From: UBA6215 sp964484255
GTDB lineage: Bacteria > Omnitrophota > Gorgyraeia > Pluralincolimonadales > Pluralincolimonadaceae
Length of the DNA stretch: 46,734 nt
Assembly: GCA_964484255.1 (NCBI GenBank)
Contig: CAZAEH010000010.1
Span: forward strand, 1-46,734
Direction of reading: 5' to 3'
Part shown: positions 34,241-41,862 of the stretch, in pieces
How positions within the stretch are numbered: position 1 is the stretch's first letter
Layout: every line of letters begins with the position of its first letter
The notes under the pieces: model-generated
What the model was told of the DNA's origin: nothing
Database searches by the model: none
What the model saw: only the letters and a program-made list of their open reading frames with translations
Made by a program: the position numbers and the translations under genes

Positions 34241-36266
34241 ACTTACGTACCAGCTCCTCGCGGACCTTACCGTCAAGGGAATTGACTTCCTCGTCGGTAA
34301 GGGTCCTGTCGCCGGCCCTGTATTCGACGGAATACAGGATACTCTTATATCCTTTCGGCACTTGCTCTCCGCGATAAAGATCAAACGGGGTCACGTTGAT
34401 GGCAAGATCTCCGCACACCTGCTTTATGGTGCTTACTATATCCGAATTACTTGCTTTGTCGTCGACTATAAGCGATATATCGCGGACCGCAGAAGGGAAT
34501 TTGGGCAGGCCCATGAATTTCCTGTCCATGTTTGCGGCGGCATAAACTACGGGGAGGCTGAGCTCGCTTGCAAACACAGAGTTCTTTATATCGAACTTAT
34601 CAAGAAGAGTTTTATCTACCCTGCCTATCGTCCCGGCCTGCTTCCCGTTGACAGTCACCACGGCTGAAGCCGCCGGCGAAAGCAAAGGCAGCGGCTTAAC
34701 CTCAAAAGAATAACCGCTTATGCCAAGCCTGGCAAAAAGGGATTCTATTATGCCCTTGATGTCAAAAATGTCAAAGGCCTCTTTCCTGTTCCAGTCTTTC
34801 CTTTTCATACCGCAGACTGCCATGGCCAATACCCCGTTCTCGCATGGAATATCACCGTTGCATGAATACGATTTGCCGAATTCGAATATCCTGACATCCT
34901 GCACTTTCCTGTTAACGTTATACGAGACGACGTCGAGCATCCCGCACAGCAACACGGACCTGAGGGCCTCGGATTCAGAACTTAGGGGGTTCTGGACCTT
35001 TAATACGTCCTCTTCGCGTATGCCCAGGGCCTTTTGGACGTAGGGGTCTTTGCACCTTAAGGAATAGGTTATGACTTCGTTAAGACCGGCTCCGGTAAGT
35101 ACATCCCGGGCAGCTTCCTCTATGATCCTGTCACGGCCTTTCTGGCTTCCCTTGCCCCAAGTCTGTATCCTGGATATTGTTTCCGGTATATTCTCATAGC
35201 CGTATATCCTGGCTATCTCTTCGACCAGGTCTATCTCGGCCTTAAGGTCCCTCCTAAACGACGGGACCGAAACTGACAGCGCATCTTTGCCTGAAAGTTT
35301 TACTCCAAGCCCCAGGCCCTTGAGCATCTTTGCACACCTCTGGGCGGAGATGGAGGTTCCCAGGACCTTGTTGGCCCCGGCAACACTTAACTTGATCTTT
35401 ATATCTTTCTGCTTCTTGGCGTATGAATCCGAAAAAAGCGAAACCGATGAAGCCTTGCATGCCTGCATTATCATAGCAGCAGCCCTCTCTGCCGCCTTCA
35501 GGCATCCGCCGATATCAACATTCCTCTCGAACCTGTATGAGGCCTCGGTTGAAAGCCCAAGATTCCTTGCCCCGCGGCGTATCAGGACCGGGTCAAAATA
35601 GGCGCTCTCGAGAAGTATCTTCTTCGTCGAAAACCCTATCTCCGTCTCCTTGCCTCCCATGATGCCGGCTATAGCTACCGGCTTCCTCTCGTCCGCTATC
35701 ACCAGGATATTCTCGTCGAGCGGACGTTTTACGCCGTCTATCGTGACGATCTCCTCGCCTTTACGGGCCCTGCGGACTATTATCCTTCCGCCCTCGAGCT
35801 TATCGAGATCGAACGCGTGCAGCGGCTGGCCGTTCTCCATCATGCAGAAATTCGTGATATCGGCCGCGTTGTTGACCTGTCTCATGCCGACAGCCTCGAT
35901 CTTAGCGGCTATGGACGCGTCCGAAAGCGAGACCTTCACCCCGTCGATTATCGCGCCCACATAGCGGGGACAGTCTTTTTTGTCCTCGACAGTTATGGAG
36001 GGCTTCGCTGCCTTCGGGGACTTCTTGAGGGCCGTCTTCGGGACCTTAAGCTTAAGGCCGTAGATAGCCTGCGCCTCATAGGCTATCCCGAGGAGGCAAA
36101 GCCAGTCCGGCCTGTTAGAGGTTATCTCTATCTCGTAAACGTGATCGCCGTTCTTCTGCTCGATCCCCTTGACCTCAAGCCCTGCCATGGTAAGCTTTTC
36201 GGCCAGCTCTGCGGCAGAGGCCTTGACCGGGATATACTCCTTAAGCCAGTTATAGGATACTTTCAT
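34221..36266 (-). CDS. pheT: Phenylalanine--tRNA ligase beta subunit (no EMAP/OB domain)
   Basis: 681 residues against about 790-800 in E. coli. It starts 'MKVSYNWLKEYIPVKASAAE' and jumps after 'TMAGLEVKGIEQ' to 'VYEIEITSNRPDWLCLLGIA', so the roughly 110-residue tRNA-binding OB-fold (EMAP) domain is absent. The B3/B4 editing region ('QPLHAFDLDKLEGG'), B5 and the C-terminal ferredoxin-fold anticodon-binding domain ('LPKFPSAVRDISLIVDDKAS') remain. It overlaps pheS by four bases in the thrS-infC-rpmI-rplT-pheS-pheT cluster. Confidence 0.96.
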   Translation of the reverse strand: MKVSYNWLKEYIPVKASAAELAEKLTMAGLEVKGIEQKNGDHVYEIEITSNRPDWLCLLGIAYEAQAIYGLKLKVPKTALKKSPKAAKPSITVEDKKDCPRYVGAIIDGVKVSLSDASIAAKIEAVGMRQVNNAADITNFCMMENGQPLHAFDLDKLEGGRIIVRRARKGEEIVTIDGVKRPLDENILVIADERKPVAIAGIMGGKETEIGFSTKKILLESAYFDPVLIRRGARNLGLSTEASYRFERNVDIGGCLKAAERAAAMIMQACKASSVSLFSDSYAKKQKDIKIKLSVAGANKVLGTSISAQRCAKMLKGLGLGVKLSGKDALSVSVPSFRRDLKAEIDLVEEIARIYGYENIPETISRIQTWGKGSQKGRDRIIEEAARDVLTGAGLNEVITYSLRCKDPYVQKALGIREEDVLKVQNPLSSESEALRSVLLCGMLDVVSYNVNRKVQDVRIFEFGKSYSCNGDIPCENGVLAMAVCGMKRKDWNRKEAFDIFDIKGIIESLFARLGISGYSFEVKPLPLLSPAASAVVTVNGKQAGTIGRVDKTLLDKFDIKNSVFASELSLPVVYAAANMDRKFMGLPKFPSAVRDISLIVDDKASNSDIVSTIKQVCGDLAINVTPFDLYRGEQVPKGYKSILYSVEYRAGDRTLTDEEVNSLDGKVREELVRKFGAKIR

Positions 36267-37276
36267 TTGAACTGCTCCAGGAACCGCATATCGTTCTCGA
36301 ATAAAAGTCTCATGTCATTTATGCCGTATTTAAGCATGGCTATGCGGTCGACACCCATCCCGAACGCGAAACCGGTATATTTACCGGAAGGATACTTCAC
36401 GGCCTTGAATACGTTGGGGTGTACCATTCCGCATCCGAGTATCTCAAGCCAACCCTTCCTGCCGCAGACACTGCAGCCTTTGCCTCCGCATATAAAACAG
36501 GATACATCGACCTCAGCGCTCGGCTCGGTAAACGGGAAATGGTGCGGTCTGAACCTTACTTTGGTTCCGGCACCAAAGTAACTCCTTATGAACATGCTCA
36601 AGGTTCCTTTAAGGTCGGCAAATGTGACATCTTCACCCACTACAAGTCCTTCGACCTGATGGAACATGAAAGAATGCGAAGCGTCTACTGCATCCGGACG
36701 GTACACCTTTCCTGGGACTATTATTTTGAAAGGCGGTTTTTCGGTTTCCATGAACCTGACCTGCATAGGCGAAGTATGGCTTCGAAGCAGGTAGCGGTCC
36801 CTGATGTAGAATGTATCGAAAGCGTCGCGTGAAGGGTGGTCGAGCGCTATATTGAGCGCTTCGAAATTATAGAATTCCGTTTCGATCTCAGGGCCCTCAA
36901 CTACCTTGAATCCCATCCCGAGGAAAGTTGAAAGGACCTCATCTATCGTCTTGGTAAGAGGATGTTTTGTGCCTGAAAGTGGCCTGAATCCCGGCAAAGT
37001 AAGGTCGGCGTGGTCCTTAGGCAAAACAGGGGATTTCGCGATCTCCGCCTGTCTTGCCTTAAAAACTTCTTCTATGCGGGATTTGAGGGCATTGAGCTCC
37101 TTGCCCATGTGCGGCTTTTCTTCGGCAGGCAACGACGCAATCTGGCCCAACAGCTCGGTGACGAGGCCTTTTCTTCCGAGGTATTTCGTCCTGAGATCAT
37201 CGAGTGTCTTTACGTCAGCGGCTGCCTTGATCTCGGCGCCCGCCGCGTCTTCAATGGCCTTGATCTTCTCGATCAT
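36263..37276 (-). CDS. pheS: Phenylalanine--tRNA ligase alpha subunit
   Basis: 337 residues. An N-terminal coiled coil (about 1-85) is followed by the class II core: 'HPLTKTIDEVLSTFLGMGF', 'LLRSHTSPMQVRFME' (motif 2) and 'GFAFGMGVDRIAMLKYGIND' (motif 3). A Cys-containing segment 'CFICGGKGCSVCGRKGW' has four clustered cysteines (CxxC-x3-CxxC-like) and may bind zinc; known PheS proteins have a related but variable insertion. It charges tRNA-Phe with PheT. Confidence 0.97.
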   Translation of the reverse strand: MIEKIKAIEDAAGAEIKAAADVKTLDDLRTKYLGRKGLVTELLGQIASLPAEEKPHMGKELNALKSRIEEVFKARQAEIAKSPVLPKDHADLTLPGFRPLSGTKHPLTKTIDEVLSTFLGMGFKVVEGPEIETEFYNFEALNIALDHPSRDAFDTFYIRDRYLLRSHTSPMQVRFMETEKPPFKIIVPGKVYRPDAVDASHSFMFHQVEGLVVGEDVTFADLKGTLSMFIRSYFGAGTKVRFRPHHFPFTEPSAEVDVSCFICGGKGCSVCGRKGWLEILGCGMVHPNVFKAVKYPSGKYTGFAFGMGVDRIAMLKYGINDMRLLFENDMRFLEQFK

Positions 37277-37279
37277 TTT

Positions 37280-37633
37280 TTACTTGGCTTTGCCTGCTTC
37301 TTCCGCCAGCTTGACGAATGTCGGGTTATCATTTGCAGCCAGGTCGGCGAGGATCTTCCTGTCCAGGTCTATCTTGAGCTTCTTCAGGCCGCTAATGAAC
37401 TTGGAATAAGTTATACCGCAATTCCTGCATGCAGCATTTATGCGGACAACCCAAAGGGCGCGCATCTCTCTTTTATGGGCCTTCCTGTCGCGGTAAGCAT
37501 ATACCATGGCCCTTCTTACGGTCTCTCTAGCCTTCTTATATTGTTTAGAGCGACCGAGAAAATAACCTTTTGCCGCCTTAAGGACCTTCTTCCTGCGCTG
37601 TCTCTTTGCCGGCAGATATTTCGATTTAGGCAT
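37280..37633 (-). CDS. rplT: 50S ribosomal protein L20
   Basis: 117 residues, standard length. 'RRKKVLKAAKGYFLGRSKQY', 'RRAMVYAYRDRKAHKR' and 'WVVRINAACRNCGITYSKF' are the L20 signature. It binds 23S rRNA early in 50S assembly and, in other bacteria, represses its own operon. Confidence 0.98.
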   Translation of the reverse strand: MPKSKYLPAKRQRRKKVLKAAKGYFLGRSKQYKKARETVRRAMVYAYRDRKAHKREMRALWVVRINAACRNCGITYSKFISGLKKLKIDLDRKILADLAANDNPTFVKLAEEAGKAK

Positions 37634-37659
37634 TTCTTTGTTCTCCTTCTATGTCTTTA

Positions 37660-37857
37660 TTACGCGTAAGGCAAGAGCTTTGCTATCTTTTCATGGTCGC
37701 TCTTACTGACCAGATCCGATTTCCTGAGCGATCTCTTCCTTTTCTTTGTTTTGTTCGTCAAAAGATGGCCCTTGCCACCTTTGCGCCTCATTATTTTGCC
37801 TCTTTTTGTTATCTTGAACCTTTTCTTGGTCGCCCTGCGTGTTTTCATCTTAGGCAT
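37660..37857 (-). CDS. rpmI: 50S ribosomal protein L35
   Basis: 65 residues, very basic: 'PKMKTRRATKKRFKITKRGK' and 'GHLLTNKTKKRKRSLRKSD' match L35. It sits between infC and rplT in the conserved order, with about 26 bases on each side. Confidence 0.98.
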   Translation of the reverse strand: MPKMKTRRATKKRFKITKRGKIMRRKGGKGHLLTNKTKKRKRSLRKSDLVSKSDHEKIAKLLPYA

Positions 37858-37884
37858 TTTATTTTTCCTCTCTGACGGGACCTG

Positions 37885-38400
37885 CTATTTCGGGCCTACA
37901 ACCATTATGACGGCGCGTCCTTCTCTCAACGGAGGCTTCTCTATCTGCCCGATCTCCGCGATATCCGCTTTCAACCGTTCTATTACCTTATCCCCCATCT
38001 CCGGGTGCGCCATCTCACGGCCCCTGAAAATAAGCGTTATCTTGACTTTGTCCTTACGCTCCAGGAACTTCTTGATAAAACCCAGTTTAACCAGGTAATC
38101 GTGGTCCCCGATCTTAGGCTTAAGCCTGATCTCCTTGATATGCGTGGCATGCTGTTTTTTCCGCGCCTCTTTCTCTTTCTTCTCCTGCTCATACTTGTAT
38201 TTGGAGAAGTCCATTATCCTGCAGACCGGAGGCCTTGCCATCGGAGCTATTTCCACCAGGTCCAACCCTGCTTGTTGCGCGAGTTTGAGGCCTTCTTCCG
38301 GAGGCATTACCCCCAGCTGTTTACCGTCCTCGCCAATGACCATTACCTCGCGTATCCTTATCCTGTCATTTACCCTTATCGACTTAGCCTGGAACTGGAT
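37885..38400 (-). CDS. infC: Translation initiation factor IF-3, probable ATC start codon
   Basis: About 171 residues if translation begins at ATC 38400. The frame from there encodes 'IQFQAKSIRVNDRIRIREVM', which matches the usual IF-3 N-terminus; starting at the first in-frame ATG (38343) would remove it. AGGAGG (38409-38414) lies eight bases before the ATC. Later segments 'GEDGKQLGVMPPEEGLKLAQ' and 'AKIGDHDYLVKLGFIKKFL'-like steps are typical. Non-ATG starts such as AUU or AUC are known for infC, where IF-3 discriminates against its own start. The Shine-Dalgarno overlaps the thrS stop (TAG at 38413-38415). Confidence 0.93.
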   Translation of the reverse strand: MQFQAKSIRVNDRIRIREVMVIGEDGKQLGVMPPEEGLKLAQQAGLDLVEIAPMARPPVCRIMDFSKYKYEQEKKEKEARKKQHATHIKEIRLKPKIGDHDYLVKLGFIKKFLERKDKVKITLIFRGREMAHPEMGDKVIERLKADIAEIGQIEKPPLREGRAVIMVVGPK

Positions 38401-38414
38401 TGCCGTGACCTCCT
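38398..38414 (-). promoter_or_regulatory. infC Shine-Dalgarno and rare ATC start
   Basis: Minus strand: AGGAGG (38409-38414), spacer TCACGGCA, then ATC (38398-38400). It decides the infC start and is likely the site of IF-3 autocontrol. Confidence 0.75.
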
Positions 38415-40143
38415 ATTTTTTCTCTTTTACTTCCGTGACTATCTTGTCCGCAAAATCCGCAAGTTTCATGGGACCAAGGTCTCCCTTGCTCCTCTCCCTT
38501 ACGGATACGCTCTCCGCCTGGGCTTCTTTTGCGCCCACTATCAGCATATAGGGCACCTTCTGAACTTCTGCGTCCCTTATCTTATGCTGCATCCTGCCGC
38601 TTTTGTCGTTTATCTCTACCCTTATGTCCCTGTCGCGAAGGATCTGAGCGACTTTTTCGGCATAAGCCATATGTTCATCGGATATCGGTATTATAACAGT
38701 TTGCACCGGAGAAAGCCAGACCGGAAAAGCCCCGGCATAGTGCTCTATCAACAGCGCAAGGGTCCTCTCGTAGCAACCTATAGAAGACCTGTGTATTACC
38801 ATCGGGGTCTTTAGCGACCCGTCCTTATCAACATATTCCATCCCGAACCTTCCAGGCAGCGCAAAATCCACCTGCACGGTAAAAATCGTGTCTTCCTTGC
38901 CGTAAACGTTCTTGAACTGGATATCGAGTTTCGGCCCGTAGAAAGCAGCTTCCCCGTCCACTTCTTTATAGTCAAGCTTGATATCGTCGAGGATCTTCTT
39001 CATTATCTTCTGCGATTCTTCCCAGGCCTTGGGGTCATCTATATATTTCTCTTTGTTGCTCGGGTCCCACTTTGAGAACCTGTACCATATCTCGTTCTCT
39101 ATGCCAAGGGTCTTCATGACAAACTTGATCAGGTCCAGGACCTTCTTGAACTCCTCCTCCAGTTGCTCCGGAAGGCATATGATGTGCGCGTCGGCCAGGG
39201 TAAATTGCCTGACACGGGTAAGCCCGTGCATCTCACCTGAGCTCTCATTCCTGAAAAGGACCGCATTTTCGCAGTACTTAAGGGGCAGGTCCTTGTAACT
39301 CCTGGTCTTGGATTTATATATCATGAACTGGAACGGGCATGTCATGGGCCTCAAGGCCAGGACCTCTTCGTCCTTGCTATTAATTATGAACATCCCTTCC
39401 CTGTAGTGGTCCCAGTGCCCGGATATCTTGTAAAGGTCGCTCTTTGCCATATAAGGCGTCTTCGTGAGAAGATACCCTCTTTTCTCCTCCTCGTCCTCCA
39501 CGAACCTCTGGAGTATCTGGATTATCTTGGCTCCCTTCGGCATTATGAGAGGAAGGCCTTGCCCTACGGCTTCGTGGGTTGTAAAGATCTCCAACATCCT
39601 GCCGATCTTGTTATGGTCGCGTTTTTCCGCTTCTTCCTTGGCCTTAAGGTAAGTCTCAAGTTCTTCTTTTGTCGCAAAAGCTGTGCCGTAAATACGTTGC
39701 AGCATTTTATTCTTTTCGCTTCCGCGCCAATAAGCGCCGGTAGCGGAAAGCAGTTTGAAGGCCTTAATTTGGCCCGTCGAGGATATGTGCGGACCCCTGC
39801 ACAGGTCTACAAAATCCCCATTTTTATACAGCGATACCTTTTCATCCGGGATATCCTTAATAAGTTCAACTTTATAGGGTTCTCCCATCTTTTCAAAGAG
39901 CTTTAAAGCCTCATCTTTGCCGAGCTCGGACCTTTCGAATTTCTGGTTTTCCTTTATGATCCTGGCCATCTCGGCTTCTATCTCGGGCAGGTCTTCCTCG
40001 GAAAACGGCTGCGGAGGATCAAAATCATAATAAAAACCGTCCTCTATAGCCGGCCCTATAGCCAGTTTTACGCCCGGGAACAGCCTTTTTACGGCCTGGG
40101 CCATCACATGTGAGGTCGAATGTCTTAAAGTATCGAGTTCCAT
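38413..40143 (-). CDS. thrS: Threonine--tRNA ligase (lacks TGS domain)
   Basis: 576 residues from the ATG at 40143; a longer frame would extend into the tRNA-Val gene. It begins 'MELDTLRHSTSHVMAQAVKR', the start of the N2 editing domain, so the TGS domain of about 60 residues found in E. coli ThrRS is missing. 'AVGQGLPLIMPKGAKI', 'MTCPFQFMIYKSKTRSY' (with the zinc Cys), 'FRNESSGEMHGLTRVRQF' and 'IHRSSIGCYERTLALLIE' are class II motifs. The C-terminal anticodon domain is present. No Shine-Dalgarno precedes it. Confidence 0.96.
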   Translation of the reverse strand: MELDTLRHSTSHVMAQAVKRLFPGVKLAIGPAIEDGFYYDFDPPQPFSEEDLPEIEAEMARIIKENQKFERSELGKDEALKLFEKMGEPYKVELIKDIPDEKVSLYKNGDFVDLCRGPHISSTGQIKAFKLLSATGAYWRGSEKNKMLQRIYGTAFATKEELETYLKAKEEAEKRDHNKIGRMLEIFTTHEAVGQGLPLIMPKGAKIIQILQRFVEDEEEKRGYLLTKTPYMAKSDLYKISGHWDHYREGMFIINSKDEEVLALRPMTCPFQFMIYKSKTRSYKDLPLKYCENAVLFRNESSGEMHGLTRVRQFTLADAHIICLPEQLEEEFKKVLDLIKFVMKTLGIENEIWYRFSKWDPSNKEKYIDDPKAWEESQKIMKKILDDIKLDYKEVDGEAAFYGPKLDIQFKNVYGKEDTIFTVQVDFALPGRFGMEYVDKDGSLKTPMVIHRSSIGCYERTLALLIEHYAGAFPVWLSPVQTVIIPISDEHMAYAEKVAQILRDRDIRVEINDKSGRMQHKIRDAEVQKVPYMLIVGAKEAQAESVSVRERSKGDLGPMKLADFADKIVTEVKEKK

Positions 40144-40160
40144 AGTCAAAAATAGAGAAA

Positions 40161-40237
40161 TGGTGGGCCTAAGAGGACTCGAACCTCTGACCTCTTCCAT
40201 GTCAAGGAAGCGCTCTAACCAACTGAGCTATAAGCCC
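40161..40237 (-). tRNA. tRNA-Val (anticodon GAC)
   Basis: 77 bases with encoded CCA (40161-40163). Acceptor GGGCTTA/TAGGCCC, D arm GCTCAGTTGGTTAGAGC, anticodon stem CTTCC/GGAAG with loop TTGACAT, and T arm AGAGGTTCGAGTCCTCT. Anticodon GAC. It precedes thrS by 17 bases and shares its promoter. Confidence 0.95.
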
Positions 40238-40252
40238 ACGCAATAAACCTAA

Positions 40253-40281
40253 ATTATAGCGATTATAGGGTGTTAAGTCAA
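40253..40281 (-). promoter_or_regulatory. Promoter of the tRNA-Val/thrS unit
   Basis: Minus strand: TTGACT (40276-40281), 17-base spacer, perfect TATAAT (40253-40258). The start would lie about 9 bases before the mature tRNA. No second promoter is visible before thrS. Confidence 0.75.
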
Positions 40282-40317
40282 GGATTATAGAACGGACGGA
40301 GGATATGCATAAAATAG

Positions 40318-40361
40318 AAAAAGGCTTCCAATTCCTGGAGCGGAAGGTTGGAAGCCTTTTT
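40318..40361. terminator. Intrinsic terminator after the PEP-CTERM genes
   Basis: AAAAAGGCTTCCAA (40318-40331) and TTGGAAGCCTTTTT (40348-40361) make a 14-base perfect stem with a 16-base loop that can extend the pairing. A-run and T-run on the two sides make it bidirectional, ending leftward transcripts of the PEP-CTERM pair before the tRNA-Val promoter. Confidence 0.92.
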
Positions 40362-40388
40362 CGTCCTCCTACTTCTAAACTAACTTGC

Positions 40389-41021
40389 TTACTTCTTTCT
40401 TGAAAAACCAACCAAACCGATCAATCCCGAGCCGAGAAGCAACAAGCTGGCCGGTTCCGGGACGGTTTCTACCTCAGCATCGACATCATCAAAATATGCT
40501 GAACCAACCCCGTACCAATCGGTGCTGGACTGCTGGGCGCCATATGAAAACAGGGTAAAGCGTACCGCCTGCGTACCCTCGGGAGCCGCAGCTGAAGTCA
40601 CTGAGAGATTCTGCCAATCTTCACCTGTTACCGTAGCAGATTCAAAAGTTGCCGTAGGCTGAACTGAAACGCTAGGGCTAGCGACATCAAAGAAGGCGAT
40701 CTGCAAACCAGCGCTTGCGTAAGCATTGAGGTTCAAGGTGTTTACCATCGCGTTCAGAGAATAAACGCTACCTGAGGTTGCGGCCTTATTGACATAACGG
40801 CCACCCCAACCATCGCTGTTCGAATTCTGCACGATCGTTTCCTTGAGACCATAGCTGCCTGAATACTTGGCTTCACTGGTTACGGAAGCTGTGTGATAAC
40901 CTATCTGCGTCCACGGAGTAAGTGAGCCGGTCTCAAAGTTGCTGTTGTTTACTATACTAGCGCTTGCGATTCCAGGTACAAGCATAACCGCCAAACTAAC
41001 CAACACTATCAACTTCTTCAT
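40389..41021 (-). CDS. PEP-CTERM sorting domain protein 1
   Basis: 210 residues from the ATG at 41021 (an upstream GTG at 41036 is less likely). Signal peptide (MKKLIVLVSLAVMLVPGIAS), then a jelly-roll-like body ('NSNFETGSLTPWTQIGYHT', ending 'GSAYFDDVDAEVE'). The C-terminus is a complete PEP-CTERM signal: 'VPEPASLLLLGSGLIGLVGF' followed by basic 'SRKK'. Exosortase is expected to cut at the PEP motif and deliver the protein to the envelope or exterior. It is paired with the next PEP-CTERM gene, which ends just before it. Confidence 0.93.
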   Translation of the reverse strand: MKKLIVLVSLAVMLVPGIASASIVNNSNFETGSLTPWTQIGYHTASVTSEAKYSGSYGLKETIVQNSNSDGWGGRYVNKAATSGSVYSLNAMVNTLNLNAYASAGLQIAFFDVASPSVSVQPTATFESATVTGEDWQNLSVTSAAAPEGTQAVRFTLFSYGAQQSSTDWYGVGSAYFDDVDAEVETVPEPASLLLLGSGLIGLVGFSRKK

Positions 41022-41032
41022 TTTACTTTTTC

Positions 41033-41671
41033 TCACCCCTTTCTTTTGTTTTTAAACCTGTTCAAGAAACCCAATCCAAACAAACCGCTGCCCAACAACA
41101 AAAGACTGGCAGGTTCAGGAACGGGCGCAGATTCAATAGTCAGATCGTCAAAGATGCCTCTCCCGTTCCCACTGCCAGAATTGTTTACTTCCCATACAAA
41201 TGTCGCTTTTGCGATATCGGAACCGTAGCTCAACGGCGTTACTATGCCGATTTTCTCATTCCAGGCGTTATCCGCCAAATCAGATCCGGTAAGGTTACCG
41301 GTGGTCCAGGTGCCTACGATCGAATCATCAGAACGCTTGAACTCGACCCTCAATGAAGCGTAAGCGCCGTCCCTGAGAGATTCGTTTCCGGAAACATCAT
41401 CATAGATATAACCGCCTACTTTAAGCGCAGCGGAAGGGTCTGAAATAACAACGTCCTGGTATCCTGCCGTGGCCGACCAACCGGCAGCAGAATAGTTACC
41501 TGAACGCCCCCAATTATTTATTGTAGCATTTGATTCGTTCCAGACACCCCATCCATTATTAAAACTTCCGGACTCGAATCCCGGGTCGGCTAAAAAGTTT
41601 GCGTTTGCGTAAGAAGGCAGGCATAACATTGAGGAAACGATCACGACTGCAACAACTATCCCTTTTACCAT
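41033..41671 (-). CDS. PEP-CTERM sorting domain protein 2
   Basis: 212 residues. Signal peptide (cleavage near SYANA), a carbohydrate-binding-module-like body ('NFLADPGFESGSFNNGWGVW', 'GIFDDLTIES') and the tripartite tail 'VPEPASLLLLGSGLFGLGF' plus 'NRFKNKRKG'. It shares body style and tail with the downstream PEP-CTERM protein. It has its own promoter and a leader of about 125 bases containing a repeated element. GGAGGG lies eight bases before the ATG. Likely substrate of the exosortase at 42495-43328. Confidence 0.93.
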   Translation of the reverse strand: MVKGIVVAVVIVSSMLCLPSYANANFLADPGFESGSFNNGWGVWNESNATINNWGRSGNYSAAGWSATAGYQDVVISDPSAALKVGGYIYDDVSGNESLRDGAYASLRVEFKRSDDSIVGTWTTGNLTGSDLADNAWNEKIGIVTPLSYGSDIAKATFVWEVNNSGSGNGRGIFDDLTIESAPVPEPASLLLLGSGLFGLGFLNRFKNKRKG

Positions 41672-41690
41672 AACTTTGACCCTCCATTGA

Positions 41691-41710
41691 TTTCGAAACG
41701 TGTTTATTAA
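41691..41710 (-). repeat. Repeated leader element, copy 1
   Basis: TTTCGAAACGTGTTTATTAA on the plus strand; 17 of 20 bases match the copy at 41777-41796. It overlaps an inverted repeat, GTTTATTA (41702-41709) with TAATAAAC (41718-41725), and TTTCGA/TCGAAA (41691-41696, 41711-41716). It lies just upstream of the PEP-CTERM ribosome-binding site. Confidence 0.6.
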
Positions 41711-41776
41711 TCGAAAGTAATAAACTTTTTCGTTAACCAGTTGAATGATCTCGTATTTCAGAAATTACCGATGCAG

Positions 41777-41796
41777 TTTCGACACGTGTTTATAAG
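41777..41796 (-). repeat. Repeated leader element, copy 2
   Basis: TTTCGACACGTGTTTATAAG on the plus strand, containing the palindrome ACACGTGT (41782-41789). It falls at the predicted transcription start, 86 bases from copy 1. A regulator-binding site is the simplest reading. Confidence 0.6.
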
Positions 41797-41803
41797 TCAC
41801 TAT

Positions 41804-41832
41804 AATATACCCTAATAAGATATAAGTGTCAA
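41804..41832 (-). promoter_or_regulatory. Promoter of the PEP-CTERM pair
   Basis: Minus strand: TTGACA (41827-41832), 17-base spacer, TATATT (41804-41809). The start is near 41797, right at repeat copy 2. Confidence 0.65.
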
Positions 41833-41862
41833 GAGAAAAAAATTGCGATTTTATGGTACTAT

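Noticed and set aside
40144..40200. N-terminal extension of thrS by 19 codons
   Set aside because: The extra residues are read from the tRNA-Val gene.
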